Assembly (NCBI GenBank): GCA_005882055.1
Contig: VBGQ01000126.1
Location: 1 to 5,934 of the forward strand
DNA length: 5,934 bases
Origin: Chloroflexota bacterium
GTDB lineage: Bacteria > Chloroflexota > Limnocylindria > QHBO01
Direction of reading: 5' to 3'
Positions 1 through 5,934 of the stretch are shown here, one piece after another; position 1 is the first letter of the stretch; each line of letters opens with the position of its first letter. A model generated the notes under the pieces. That model made no database searches. It saw only the letters and a program-made list of their open reading frames with translations, and was not told the origin of the DNA. Made by a program: the position numbers and the translations under genes.

Positions 1-765
1 GATCGGAACCAGCTCGTCGCGGAGCTCGTCGTCCGCGGCGTGCAGGCTGATCGCCAGGTTCACCTGTGGGAGCTCGTCGATCATGCGGCCCATGCCAGGC
101 ACGACGCCCGAGGTGCTCACCGTGATGTGTCGCGCACCAATCCCCAACCGACCCGAGTCGTTCAGGAGCCGAACGGCCTCGAAGACCGCGGGAACGTTGT
201 TGAGCGGCTCACCCATGCCCATGAACACGATGTTGTAATGCCCCGCGGCCGCGCCGGGCCGCCAATCGGGACCGAGCGCCAGCCACGGCGCGCGGTGCCA
301 GTGAAGCACCTGGTCGACGATCTCGCCCGCGCTGAGCTGCCGCCCAAAGCCCGCCTGACCCGTCGCGCAGAATGGGCAGCCAACCGCGCAGCCAGCCTGG
401 CTGGAGATGCAGATCGTGGTTCGAGCCGCTTGACGTGCGCTTGCCGGGGTGCGCATGAGGACCGATTCGATGCGTTGTCCGTCATGCAGCTCATGCACCG
501 CCTTGGCAGTGAGGCCCCCGTCCGCGTCCAGGACGTGGGAGGCGACAATCGTCGAGAAATGAAAACCGGCATCCAGGGCGGCCCGCAGGCCGACCGGAAG
601 GTCGGTCAGGTCTTCGAAACGCCGCGCCTGGGCTCGGTAGACGCCGGCCAGGATCTGGCTGGCCCGATACGCGGGCTCGCCGCGGGCGACGAGCCACGCG
701 GCGAGCTGGTCCTGCGCGACATCGCTGATCGCCGGACGCGGTCCGGCGAGCGTCAGCTCAGTCAC
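1..765 (-). CDS. rlmN: Dual-specificity 23S rRNA/tRNA adenine-C2 methyltransferase RlmN (3' end cut by window)
   Basis: RlmN is a radical-SAM enzyme that methylates C2 of adenosine in 23S rRNA (A2503 in E. coli) and in some tRNAs (A37). I read 255 unbroken codons from GTG at 765 to the window edge. The N-terminal part (about residues 20-100) has the family pattern WLVARGEPAYRASQI and FEDLTDLP. The radical-SAM cluster motif CxxxCxxC is C126, C130 and C133, within the segment ISSQAGCAVGCPFCATG. The SAM-binding motif MGMGEPLNN is at 182-190, followed by STSGVVPGM and NLAISLHA. The visible part ends at DELVPI. E. coli RlmN has 384 residues, so about a quarter is missing, including the C-terminal cysteine that carries the methyl intermediate. 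GTG 765 is chosen because it overlaps the upstream peptidase stop by 8 bases, suggesting translational coupling. A weak GGGG lies a few bases upstream. No frame disturbance is seen. Identification is near certain. Confidence 0.96.
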   Translation of the reverse strand, partial: MTELTLAGPRPAISDVAQDQLAAWLVARGEPAYRASQILAGVYRAQARRFEDLTDLPVGLRAALDAGFHFSTIVASHVLDADGGLTAKAVHELHDGQRIESVLMRTPASARQAARTTICISSQAGCAVGCPFCATGQAGFGRQLSAGEIVDQVLHWHRAPWLALGPDWRPGAAAGHYNIVFMGMGEPLNNVPAVFEAVRLLNDSGRLGIGARHITVSTSGVVPGMGRMIDELPQVNLAISLHAADDELRDELVPI

Positions 766-1398
766 GGCGCCCCACGATCAGCATCAGGTAGTAGAGGAAG
801 GTGAGCAGGGCGGACAGCGCAGCAGCCACGTAGGTCCAGGCCGCTGCTTTCAGCACGTCGCGAGCGCCAGCCTCTCGCTCCCCCACCATCCCCAGGCTCG
901 AAACGAAGGCCAGCGCCTTGCCCGAGGCGCCGATCTCGACGGGCAGGGTGACGAAGGTGAAAACCACCGCCGCGGCGAATGCGATCAGCCCGACCCACGC
1001 GAGGCCGAGCAGGTTGAGCCAGAGCCCGCCGATGATCAGCCACGGGGCGACCCCCGAGCCAAACTGGACCGCTGGAACGATGGCCATCCGCGCGGTCATC
1101 CAGGGGTCCTTCTGTCGGTCCTGCAGGGCGTGGCCCACCTCGTGGGCGATCACCGCGGCGGCGGCCACCGAGAGGTGGGGCTGGCCGTCGCCCGGAACGT
1201 TGACCACCGCACGCCGTGGGTCGTAGGACCCCTGCGCAGCCGCCGCCACCGACTGGGAGACGTGGAGAACGCATCCAGGTTGATGCCGGAGTCGACCTTC
1301 GCCCATTTCGCGTACGTGCTCCGCACCCGATACGCGGCCCAGCCAGTGATAAGCACGCTCGGCAGCAGCACGAGCAGGATGTAGATCCCAAAGTTCAT
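758..1398 (-). pseudogene. YugP-type membrane zinc metallopeptidase, frame broken as read
   Basis: This is a membrane-embedded zinc metallopeptidase of the neutral zinc metallopeptidase 2 family (B. subtilis YugP-like). Its substrate is unknown. The N-terminal part starts at ATG 1398 (MNFGIYILLVLLPSV, one membrane helix), continues through STYAKWAKVDSGINLDAF, and then turns to nonsense, ending at a stop at 1150. The rest lies in another minus frame: SYDPRRAVVNV (from about 1228), the zinc motif HEVGH (1144-1130), two hydrophobic helices (about 1051-949), the family LPVE (about 946-935, a plausible further zinc ligand), and a final helix ending GRRD and TGA at 758. The two parts total about 213 codons. 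YugP has about 225, with roughly 24 residues where this gene has 12-13 between DAF and SYDPR. A deletion of about 34 bases at 1250-1275 would therefore explain the shift. An AGGAGGT precedes the start. It could be a real lesion or a sequence error. Family assignment is firm; whether the gene functions is not known. Confidence 0.85.
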
Positions 1399-1404
1399 CT
1401 CGGT

Positions 1405-1427
1405 ACTTCCACCTCCTGGAGGGAAGT
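1405..1427 (-). promoter_or_regulatory. Shine-Dalgarno inside a small hairpin before the metallopeptidase
   Basis: A strong ribosome-binding sequence, AGGAGGT (1417-1411), lies 12 bases before ATG 1398, which is longer than usual. It sits within an imperfect inverted repeat. On the transcript, ACTTCC (1427-1422) pairs with GGAAGT (1410-1405), CTC (1421-1419) pairs with GAG (1415-1413), the loop is CAG, and GT is a 2-base bulge. If it folds, part of the Shine-Dalgarno is paired. The pairing is seen directly; any regulatory role is inference. Confidence 0.5.
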
Positions 1428-1433
1428 GCGGCG

Positions 1434-1439
1434 AGTATA
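1434..1439 (-). promoter_or_regulatory. Candidate -10 box (TATACT) for the metallopeptidase and rlmN
   Basis: TATACT matches five of six bases of the TATAAT consensus. It lies in the 81-base gap between fmt and the peptidase, the longest gap in the window, and stands out in very GC-rich sequence. Transcription would start near A 1427, giving a leader of about 29 bases. No convincing -35 box lies 16-18 bases upstream (CGGCTC at spacing 17), so this is only a candidate. Confidence 0.45.
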
Positions 1440-1479
1440 GCCGTCGTCCCTGCCGGGAGCCGGAGGGCGGCCGGCCCGC

Positions 1480-2326
1480 TCAATCGGGTGCCGAGGTTCC
1501 CAGCAGGAGGTGGTCGCGTTGTCCCCGCCGCCAGTCTCCAGCCGGCATCGCCGGGCGTCCCTCGGGCTGCACCACCTCGAGCTCGAGCGCGCCGGAGCCC
1601 GCGGCAACGCGCGGCGGCTCGCCGGGAAGCACCGATCCGACGGGCACCCCGCTCACCCCGGCAACCGCGCGCGCCTGGCGGACGTGGAGCCGTCGACCAT
1701 CGAGCGTGGTCCAGGCGCCCGGCCACGGCTGCAGGGCACGGACCTGGCGGTCGATGACCTGGGCAGGCCGCCGCCAATCGATCCATCCATCGTCCCTGCG
1801 GAACGACGGCGCCGGCGTGGCCGCGTGCTCGTCCTGGGGAATGGCGGAGAGGTCGCCATCGGCCCAGCGAACCAGCTCGGCGGGCACCTCGTCCGCGGCG
1901 AGCTGGGCGAGCCGACGCTGGAGCTCGGGTGTCGTCTCGCGGCCACCCAGAGCGACGGGCCATTGGGCGACGATCGGGCCCGCGTCGAGGCGACGGGTGG
2001 ACGTTTAGCGGCGGGCGGCGGCCGGTCTCCAGGATCTCGCCCGGAACCAGCTGTCCGTATGCAGCGAGCAGCAGCCCGTCTGGCGCGAAGTCTCGGACGA
2101 TGGCGCGACCCTCGTCCGACCGCAGGCGCTCGGGGGTGGCGAGGTCGAGGTCCCGGGCGCGGGCGGCTTCGGCGACCGGCGATGGGCGTGGCTTGAGACC
2201 GCGCCCGGCGGGACGATCGGGAGTCGAGACGACCAGCAGCTCGGTTGTCAGCTCCGGCAGTCGGCGCAGCAGCGGAACGGCGAACGTCCCCGTTCCCAGG
2301 AAGATGACGCGACCGATGCGCGCCAC
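1480..2326 (-). pseudogene. fmt: Methionyl-tRNA formyltransferase, internally deleted and frameshifted as read
   Basis: Fmt transfers a formyl group from 10-formyltetrahydrofolate to Met-tRNA(fMet) for translation initiation. From GTG 2326 the first 112 codons match Fmt: VIFLGTGTFAVPLL, then STPDRPAGRGLKPRPSPV (residues 34-51), then LNVHPS with the catalytic N108 and H110 at exactly the E. coli positions. The frame then changes. One base (1990) later, LDAGPIVAQWPVAL begins in another frame and runs to TGA at 1480. It carries the catalytic aspartate (E. coli D146), PQDEHAATPAP, WIDW, VRALQPWPGAW and the C-terminal RNA-binding domain. The equivalent of E. coli 113-144, including the LLPRWRGAAPI-type loop, is missing, so about 95 bases appear to be lost (112+169+32 residues gives 313; E. 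coli has 315). As read, no functional Fmt can be made. GTG 2326 is chosen because it lies in the second copy of the 17-bp repeat and gives the family N-terminus. The cause may be a real lesion or an assembly error. Confidence 0.93.
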
Positions 2327-2346
2327 TAGCCGATGCGCGCCACTAG
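2313..2346 (-). repeat. Exact 17-bp tandem duplication across the def stop and fmt start
   Basis: Top-strand 2313-2329 and 2330-2346 are identical (CCGATGCGCGCCACTAG). On the minus strand each copy reads CTAGTGGCGCGCATCGG. The def stop TAG (2345-2343) lies in the first copy read and shares its G with a GTG (2343). That GTG gives only five codons before hitting the TAG of the second copy (2328-2326). The second GTG (2326) is in frame with fmt. The simplest history is an original one-base stop/start overlap (TAGTG) duplicated in tandem, which moved the fmt start 17 bases from the def stop. Confidence 0.9.
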
Positions 2347-2849
2347 ATGCCGGCGGCCTGCCCTTCCTCCACGCCACTCGGATGCTCGCCAACCGGGACG
2401 AGCTCCTCGAGCGACTCGAGGTAGTCGATGTAGAGCACCCCGTTCAAGTGGTCGATCTCGTGCTGCAGCGCCCGGGCCAGCAGCTCTTCGCCCTTGATCC
2501 GGAACTCCTTGCCGTGGCGGTCCTGCGCCTTGACCGTCACCTTGGCGGCACGCGTGACCTCCGCCACGAAGCCAGGGATCGAGAGGCAGCCCTCCCAGTC
2601 GAGCACCTCGCCCGACGACTTCACCACCTGCGGATTGATGAGCTCGGTGACCTTCTCCTCGAGCTCGATCACCGCCACCCGCAACGGGACGCCAACCTGG
2701 TTGGCGGCGAGCCCGATGCCCGGTGCGTCGCGCATGGTCTCCAGCAGGTCATCCAGCAGCCGATGCAGCGAGGCGTCGAAGTGCGAGACCTTCTTCGTCT
2801 TCTCGCGGAGCATCGGCTCGTCGGCGGTCAGGATGCGACGGATGACCAT
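2343..2849 (-). CDS. def: Peptide deformylase
   Basis: Def is a metal-dependent hydrolase that removes the formyl group from the N-terminal methionine of new proteins, reversing the Fmt step. The 168-residue protein matches E. coli Def in length (169). All three family motifs are present: GIGLAANQVG (44-53), WEGCLSIPG (85-93) and QHEIDH (129-134). The metal ligands are C88, H130 and H134; E131 is the catalytic base. The C-terminal tail after IDYL is short and acidic. ATG 2849 gives the normal N-terminus (VIRRILTADEPMLREK). No Shine-Dalgarno precedes it; a TACAAT six bases upstream suggests a leaderless transcript may exist. The gene lies 34 bases after priA, and its stop sits in the tandem duplication before fmt. 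It is intact. Confidence 0.97.
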   Translation of the reverse strand: MVIRRILTADEPMLREKTKKVSHFDASLHRLLDDLLETMRDAPGIGLAANQVGVPLRVAVIELEEKVTELINPQVVKSSGEVLDWEGCLSIPGFVAEVTRAAKVTVKAQDRHGKEFRIKGEELLARALQHEIDHLNGVLYIDYLESLEELVPVGEHPSGVEEGQAAGI

Positions 2850-2855
2850 CGGCGC

Positions 2856-2861
2856 ATTGTA
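2856..2861 (-). promoter_or_regulatory. Candidate -10 box (TACAAT) for a leaderless def transcript
   Basis: TACAAT matches five of six bases of TATAAT and sits in the 34-base gap between priA and def. Six bases separate it from ATG 2849, so transcription would begin about on the A of the start codon. This arrangement is known for leaderless mRNAs in several high-GC bacteria, and def has no visible Shine-Dalgarno. No good -35 box is seen (GGCGGC at spacing 17). Confidence 0.35.
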
Positions 2862-2883
2862 CCGATGGCGCCCGGCAAGCCGC

Positions 2884-5274
2884 CTACAGCAGCGACTCCG
2901 GATCCACGTCGATCGCCACCCCAGCCGGGACCCGTGTCAACGCGTTCGCACGCGTCGCAGCGTCCGCGGCCCGCAGCACGACCTGCATCCGCCAGCGTCC
3001 CGCCCGTCGTGCGACGTACGCGGGCAGTGGTCCGAAGACCTCGACGCCGGGCACCTGGACGGCGGCGGCCGCGGCGGAGGCGCGGGCCTCCGCACGTCGC
3101 TGATCCGGATCGGCAACGAGCAGGCGCGCGAGGACCCCGCTCGGGGGGTAGCCAAGCAGCCGCCGTCGCGCCAGCTCGGCATCGGCAAAGGCATCTACGT
3201 CGAGCCGCGCCGCCGCGCGGATCGCGAAATGGTCCGGGGCGTAGGTCTGGAGGAAGACGCGTCCGGGCCGTGGACCGCGTCCGGCGCGGCCGGCAACCTG
3301 GGCCAGGAGCTGGAAGGTCCGCTCCGCGGCGCGATAGTCGGGGAGGTTGAGGGTCACATCCGCGGCAATCACCGCCGCCAGGGTGACGCCGGGCAGGTCG
3401 AGGCCCTTCGCCACCAGCTGAGTCCCGACCAGCACATCGGTCCGACCGTCGCGAAACTCGTCGTAGACCGATTCGAAGGCGCGGCGAGCGGCGAGCGCGT
3501 CGCTGTCGAGGCGCGCAACCCGCAGGTACGGGAATCGGTCACGAACCTCCGCCTCCACGCGCTGCGTGCCCGCTCCGAAGTACCGGATCCGTGCTGATCC
3601 GCAGTGCGGGCACCGTTGCGGGACCGATGCGGCACGGCCGCAGTGATGGCAGCGCAGGTTGCCATCGGCGAGGTGGAAGACGAAGGGCAGATCGCAGTCA
3701 GGGCAGCGCAGGCTCTCGCCGCAGTCGCGGCACATGATGAAGGTGGAGGCGCCCCGACGATTGATGAGCAGGATCCCCTGTCCACGGTCCGGTCCGAGGG
3801 CGGCCATTGCCTCCGCCAGGCTTCGCGACAGGACCGAGCGGTTGCCGCCCGCCAGCTCCGCGCGCATGTCGACCACGTCGACCTCCGGCGTGCCCCCCAC
3901 CCGACGCTCCACCAGGCGGGCGCGGTCGGCGAGCCCGCCGCGCACCCGGGCCAGCGTGACGAGGTCCGGCGTCGCGCTGCCGAGGACCAGCCGCGCCCCG
4001 CTCGAGGCGGCACGCCGGCGCGCGACCCAGCGCGCGTCGTAGCGGGGGGTCCGATCCGACTTGTAGCCGCCGTCGTGCTCCTCGTCGACGACGATCAGGC
4101 CCAGCTCCCGCAATGGCGCGAAGATCGCCGTCCGCGTGCCAAGCACGACGCGGACCTCGCCGCGCACGATGCGCCACCACGAGTCGTGGCGTTCGCCGGC
4201 GCTGAGCCCTGAATGCAGGACGGCGAGCCGGTCGCCAAAGGCGCCGGAGAGCCGGTCTCCGAGCTGAGGGACGAGCGAGACCTCGGGCACCAGCACGATC
4301 GCTCCGCTCCCCCGCTCGATGACTTCGGCGATGGCCGCCAGGTAGACGTCGGTCTTGCCCGATGCCGCGACGCCCTCCAGCAGCAGCTCCCCGCCGGGAG
4401 CGAGTCGGCCGATCGCCTCGAGGGCCTGCACCTGTTCCAGGGCGAGATCGGCACGGAGCCCGCTCGCCGATTCGCGGTGCGCGAGCGGATCCCGCGTGAC
4501 CTCGCGCCACTCGAGCGCCGCGTGCCCGGAGGCGGCAAGCCGCCTGGCAGGTGCGAGCAGCGAGCCGGCCGGCACTCCCAGCACGTCGGCGAGCTGCGGA
4601 AGGTCGACCGGCACGTCGCCGAGCGCCTCCAGGATGGCCCGCTGCAGCGGAGCGCGACGGAGCGCGGGCCGCTCACCCCGGAGGCGCCGGAGAGTCCGCA
4701 CTCGTTGCGGGCGCACTTCGGCCGGCTGGAGCCGCCACGCGGCCGCTATGGCGCGGGATCGACGCAGTCGCTCGACCCATGCCGGCGCTCCGCGGACCGG
4801 TGCGAACCGCAGCAATTCGGCGTCGTCGAGCAGCCCGTCCTCGTCGAGCTCCGCGGTCTCGGCGAGCCCGGCAGGCAGCTGCGCTGGATCGAGCAGTCGC
4901 CAGCGGCGGCGCAGCCGGGACTCGAGCCCCGGCGGCAGCATGGCGGCCAGCGTCCCCCCGATCGGCGCCCGGTAGTAGACGGCAAGGTCGCGCGCCAGCG
5001 CCAGGAGCTCGGGGGTCAGCATCGGTTCCGAGACGACGGCCTCGACGGCTTTCAGCGCCCCAGGCTGGTCCTCGCCCGGCTGGACATCCACCAGGTACCC
5101 GAGCGCCAATCGGTTGCCGTACGGGACCAGGACCAGCGAGCCGGGTGCCGGCTCGCCGAGGGCTTCGGGGAGGAGATAGCTGAAGGTCCGCTCCGGCCGA
5201 TCTGCCAGGGCGTCGACGGCGACGGCGGCGACGCGCGCGGTCAGCTCAGACGCGGGGCTGGCGCGGGGGCTCAC
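2884..5274 (-). CDS. priA: Primosomal protein N' (replication restart helicase PriA)
   Basis: PriA is a superfamily 2 3'-to-5' DNA helicase that recognises stalled forks and D-loops and reloads the replicative helicase. From GTG 5274 it has 796 residues (E. coli 732). Order of parts: 3'-DNA-binding domain (about 15-90, with RTFSYLLPEAL and GSLVLVPYGNR); winged-helix region; Walker A GVAASGKT (301-308); HSGLS (354); Walker B DEEH (397-400); GSATP (432-436); zinc region with all eight cysteines (515, 518, 524, 527, 542, 545, 555, 558); helicase motifs GTQLVAKGLD (617-626) and QVAGRAGR (659-666); C-terminal domain from about 705. The frame is intact. GTG 5274 is chosen over ATG 5340: it has GAGG six bases upstream and starts near the conserved domain, whereas ATG 5340 would overlap gmk by 95 bases with a low-complexity arginine/proline extension. 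The overlap with gmk is 29 bases. In many bacteria rpoZ and coaBC lie between gmk and priA; here neither does. Confidence 0.97.
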   Translation of the reverse strand: MSPRASPASELTARVAAVAVDALADRPERTFSYLLPEALGEPAPGSLVLVPYGNRLALGYLVDVQPGEDQPGALKAVEAVVSEPMLTPELLALARDLAVYYRAPIGGTLAAMLPPGLESRLRRRWRLLDPAQLPAGLAETAELDEDGLLDDAELLRFAPVRGAPAWVERLRRSRAIAAAWRLQPAEVRPQRVRTLRRLRGERPALRRAPLQRAILEALGDVPVDLPQLADVLGVPAGSLLAPARRLAASGHAALEWREVTRDPLAHRESASGLRADLALEQVQALEAIGRLAPGGELLLEGVAASGKTDVYLAAIAEVIERGSGAIVLVPEVSLVPQLGDRLSGAFGDRLAVLHSGLSAGERHDSWWRIVRGEVRVVLGTRTAIFAPLRELGLIVVDEEHDGGYKSDRTPRYDARWVARRRAASSGARLVLGSATPDLVTLARVRGGLADRARLVERRVGGTPEVDVVDMRAELAGGNRSVLSRSLAEAMAALGPDRGQGILLINRRGASTFIMCRDCGESLRCPDCDLPFVFHLADGNLRCHHCGRAASVPQRCPHCGSARIRYFGAGTQRVEAEVRDRFPYLRVARLDSDALAARRAFESVYDEFRDGRTDVLVGTQLVAKGLDLPGVTLAAVIAADVTLNLPDYRAAERTFQLLAQVAGRAGRGPRPGRVFLQTYAPDHFAIRAAARLDVDAFADAELARRRLLGYPPSGVLARLLVADPDQRRAEARASAAAAAVQVPGVEVFGPLPAYVARRAGRWRMQVVLRAADAATRANALTRVPAGVAIDVDPESLL

Positions 5275-5890
5275 GGCGCGCCTCGGTCTGCACGATCTCC
5301 CAGATCTGCTCGGCGGCCTCCTCGGGATGGCCGGTCTCATTGACGATCACGTAGTCGTAGTCTCCCGAGGTGGCCATCTCCATCTCCGCGTTGCGTCGGC
5401 GGATCGCAAGTGCCTCCTCAGACTCGGAACCGCGATGGACGAGCCGTTCATTGAGGTCCTCGATGGAGGGAGGCATCACGAAGATGAGCAGTGCGTCTGG
5501 GACGAGGCCCCGCACCGAGCGTGCACCCTGCGGATCGATGGTCAGGATCGCATCGCGCCCCGCAGCGAGGATGCCGCGCACCTGCTGGACCGGCGTGCCG
5601 TACCAGTTGCCGTGCACCTCGGCGGCTTCGAGCAGGCCGCCGCGGGAGCGAAGGTCGTCGAACGCCTCGGGCGCGAGGAAGTGGTAGTGCACCTTGTCGA
5701 TCTCTTCGGGACGCCGCGGCCGCGTCGTGGCAGTCACGATGGGGACCACCTGTGGGTGGGCGCGGGCCAGGTCGGCGACGATGGTGCTCTTGCCGACCCC
5801 GGAGGGCCCCGACACCACCACGAGCATCGGGTTCGGAAAGGTCAGCCGCTTCTCGCCGTGCGTGGACCGTCGCTTCTCGGCGCTGGTCAT
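5246..5890 (-). CDS. gmk: Guanylate kinase
   Basis: Gmk phosphorylates GMP to GDP with ATP and is needed for GTP and dGTP supply in the cytoplasm. The 214-residue protein has the P-loop GPSGVGKS (28-35), the GMP-binding TTRPRRPEE (55-63), HYHF (68-71), EVHGNWYGTP (91-100), IDPQGARSVR (118-127, where many family members have IDVQGA), the lid segment GSESEEALAIRRRNAEME (154-171) and YDYVIVN (178-184). E. coli Gmk has 207 residues. ATG 5890 is chosen because its ATGA overlaps the stop of the preceding frame. It gives a basic 20-residue extension before the core at NPMLVVVSG, so a start at M22 (5827) cannot be ruled out. The gene is intact; its 3' end overlaps priA by 29 bases. Confidence 0.97.
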   Translation of the reverse strand: MTSAEKRRSTHGEKRLTFPNPMLVVVSGPSGVGKSTIVADLARAHPQVVPIVTATTRPRRPEEIDKVHYHFLAPEAFDDLRSRGGLLEAAEVHGNWYGTPVQQVRGILAAGRDAILTIDPQGARSVRGLVPDALLIFVMPPSIEDLNERLVHRGSESEEALAIRRRNAEMEMATSGDYDYVIVNETGHPEEAAEQIWEIVQTEARREPPRQPRV

Positions 5891-5934
5891 CGTCGCTCGT
5901 CCGTCTCGACCATCGACCCGACCCCATTTGGCAG
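5887..5934 (-). CDS. C-terminal end of an unidentified upstream gene
   Basis: One frame entering from the right edge reads LPNGVGSMVETDERR and stops at TGA 5889-5887, which overlaps the gmk ATG as ATGA. That overlap is typical of coupled genes in one operon, so this is probably a real gene end. In many bacteria a small RemA/DUF370 regulator precedes gmk, but 15 residues are too few to identify it. Confidence 0.4.
   Translation of the reverse strand: MPNGVGSMVETDERR

Noticed and set aside
40..804. Top-strand open frame of 254 codons at the left end
   Set aside because: It is antisense to the unbroken RlmN frame with its CxxxCxxC and GEP motifs; the product resembles no known protein.
1250..1262. 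Programmed frameshift in the metallopeptidase (at CCC-A)
   Set aside because: No X-XXY-YYZ heptamer is present, and the spacer between conserved segments is too short for the family, so a deletion is more likely.
1452..1475. Inverted repeat GCCGG...CCGGC after fmt as a terminator
   Set aside because: Only five base pairs with a 14-base loop and no T tract; such repeats are frequent by chance in this GC-rich sequence.
1985..1997. Programmed ribosomal frameshift as the explanation of the fmt frame change
   Set aside because: No slippery heptamer or +1 site is present, and about 32 conserved residues are missing, which a frameshift alone cannot restore.
1929..3350. Long top-strand open frame (473 codons) across fmt, def and priA
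   Set aside because: It is antisense to clearly recognised genes, and its translation is rich in arginine, proline and alanine without known motifs. Long chance frames are expected at this GC.
5275..5340. Upstream ATG start for priA at 5340
   Set aside because: It would add 22 low-complexity residues and overlap gmk by 95 bases. GTG 5274 has a GAGG at proper spacing and fits the family N-terminus.
4213..5343. Top-strand open frame of 376 codons opposite priA
   Set aside because: It is a mirror of the priA coding frame with no recognisable domain or ribosome-binding site; priA on the other strand is complete.

Overview
This is a GC-rich stretch of bacterial chromosome whose genes all lie on the minus strand. 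They form one block of housekeeping genes, read from right to left: (end of an unidentified gene) - gmk - priA - def - fmt - a membrane zinc metallopeptidase - rlmN. The order priA-def-fmt, followed by a YugP-type peptidase and rlmN, is a conserved bacterial neighbourhood. The high GC, the GTG starts and the YugP-type gene suggest Chloroflexota or a similar high-GC lineage. That placement is inference only, because no marker in the window settles it.

Region by region: 5887-5934 is the last 15 codons of an upstream gene, joined to gmk by an ATGA overlap. gmk (5246-5890) encodes guanylate kinase. priA (2884-5274) overlaps gmk by 29 bases and encodes a complete replication-restart helicase. A 34-base gap with a possible -10 box leads to def (2343-2849, peptide deformylase). 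fmt (1480-2326, methionyl-tRNA formyltransferase) follows across an exact 17-bp tandem duplication that spans the def stop and the fmt start. An 81-base gap holds a good -10 box, a strong Shine-Dalgarno and a small hairpin, and then comes the zinc metallopeptidase (758-1398). rlmN (1-765) overlaps the peptidase by 8 bases and runs off the left edge.

The most notable result is that fmt and the metallopeptidase are both broken as read, while gmk, priA, def and the visible part of rlmN are intact. fmt lacks the equivalent of E. coli residues 113-144 and changes frame at about 1990. The peptidase loses roughly ten residues and changes frame at about 1250-1275. These two breaks and the 17-bp duplication fall within about 1.1 kb. 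They could be real lesions (local decay or strain variation) or errors in the sequence or assembly. Raw reads would decide this.

Functionally, Fmt and Def open and close the N-formylmethionine cycle, RlmN modifies 23S rRNA and some tRNAs, Gmk supplies GDP, and PriA restarts stalled forks. It is a growth-linked transcription unit. I see no mobile element, CRISPR array, tRNA or rRNA, and no accessory or defence system. No gene-free stretch exceeds 300 bases.
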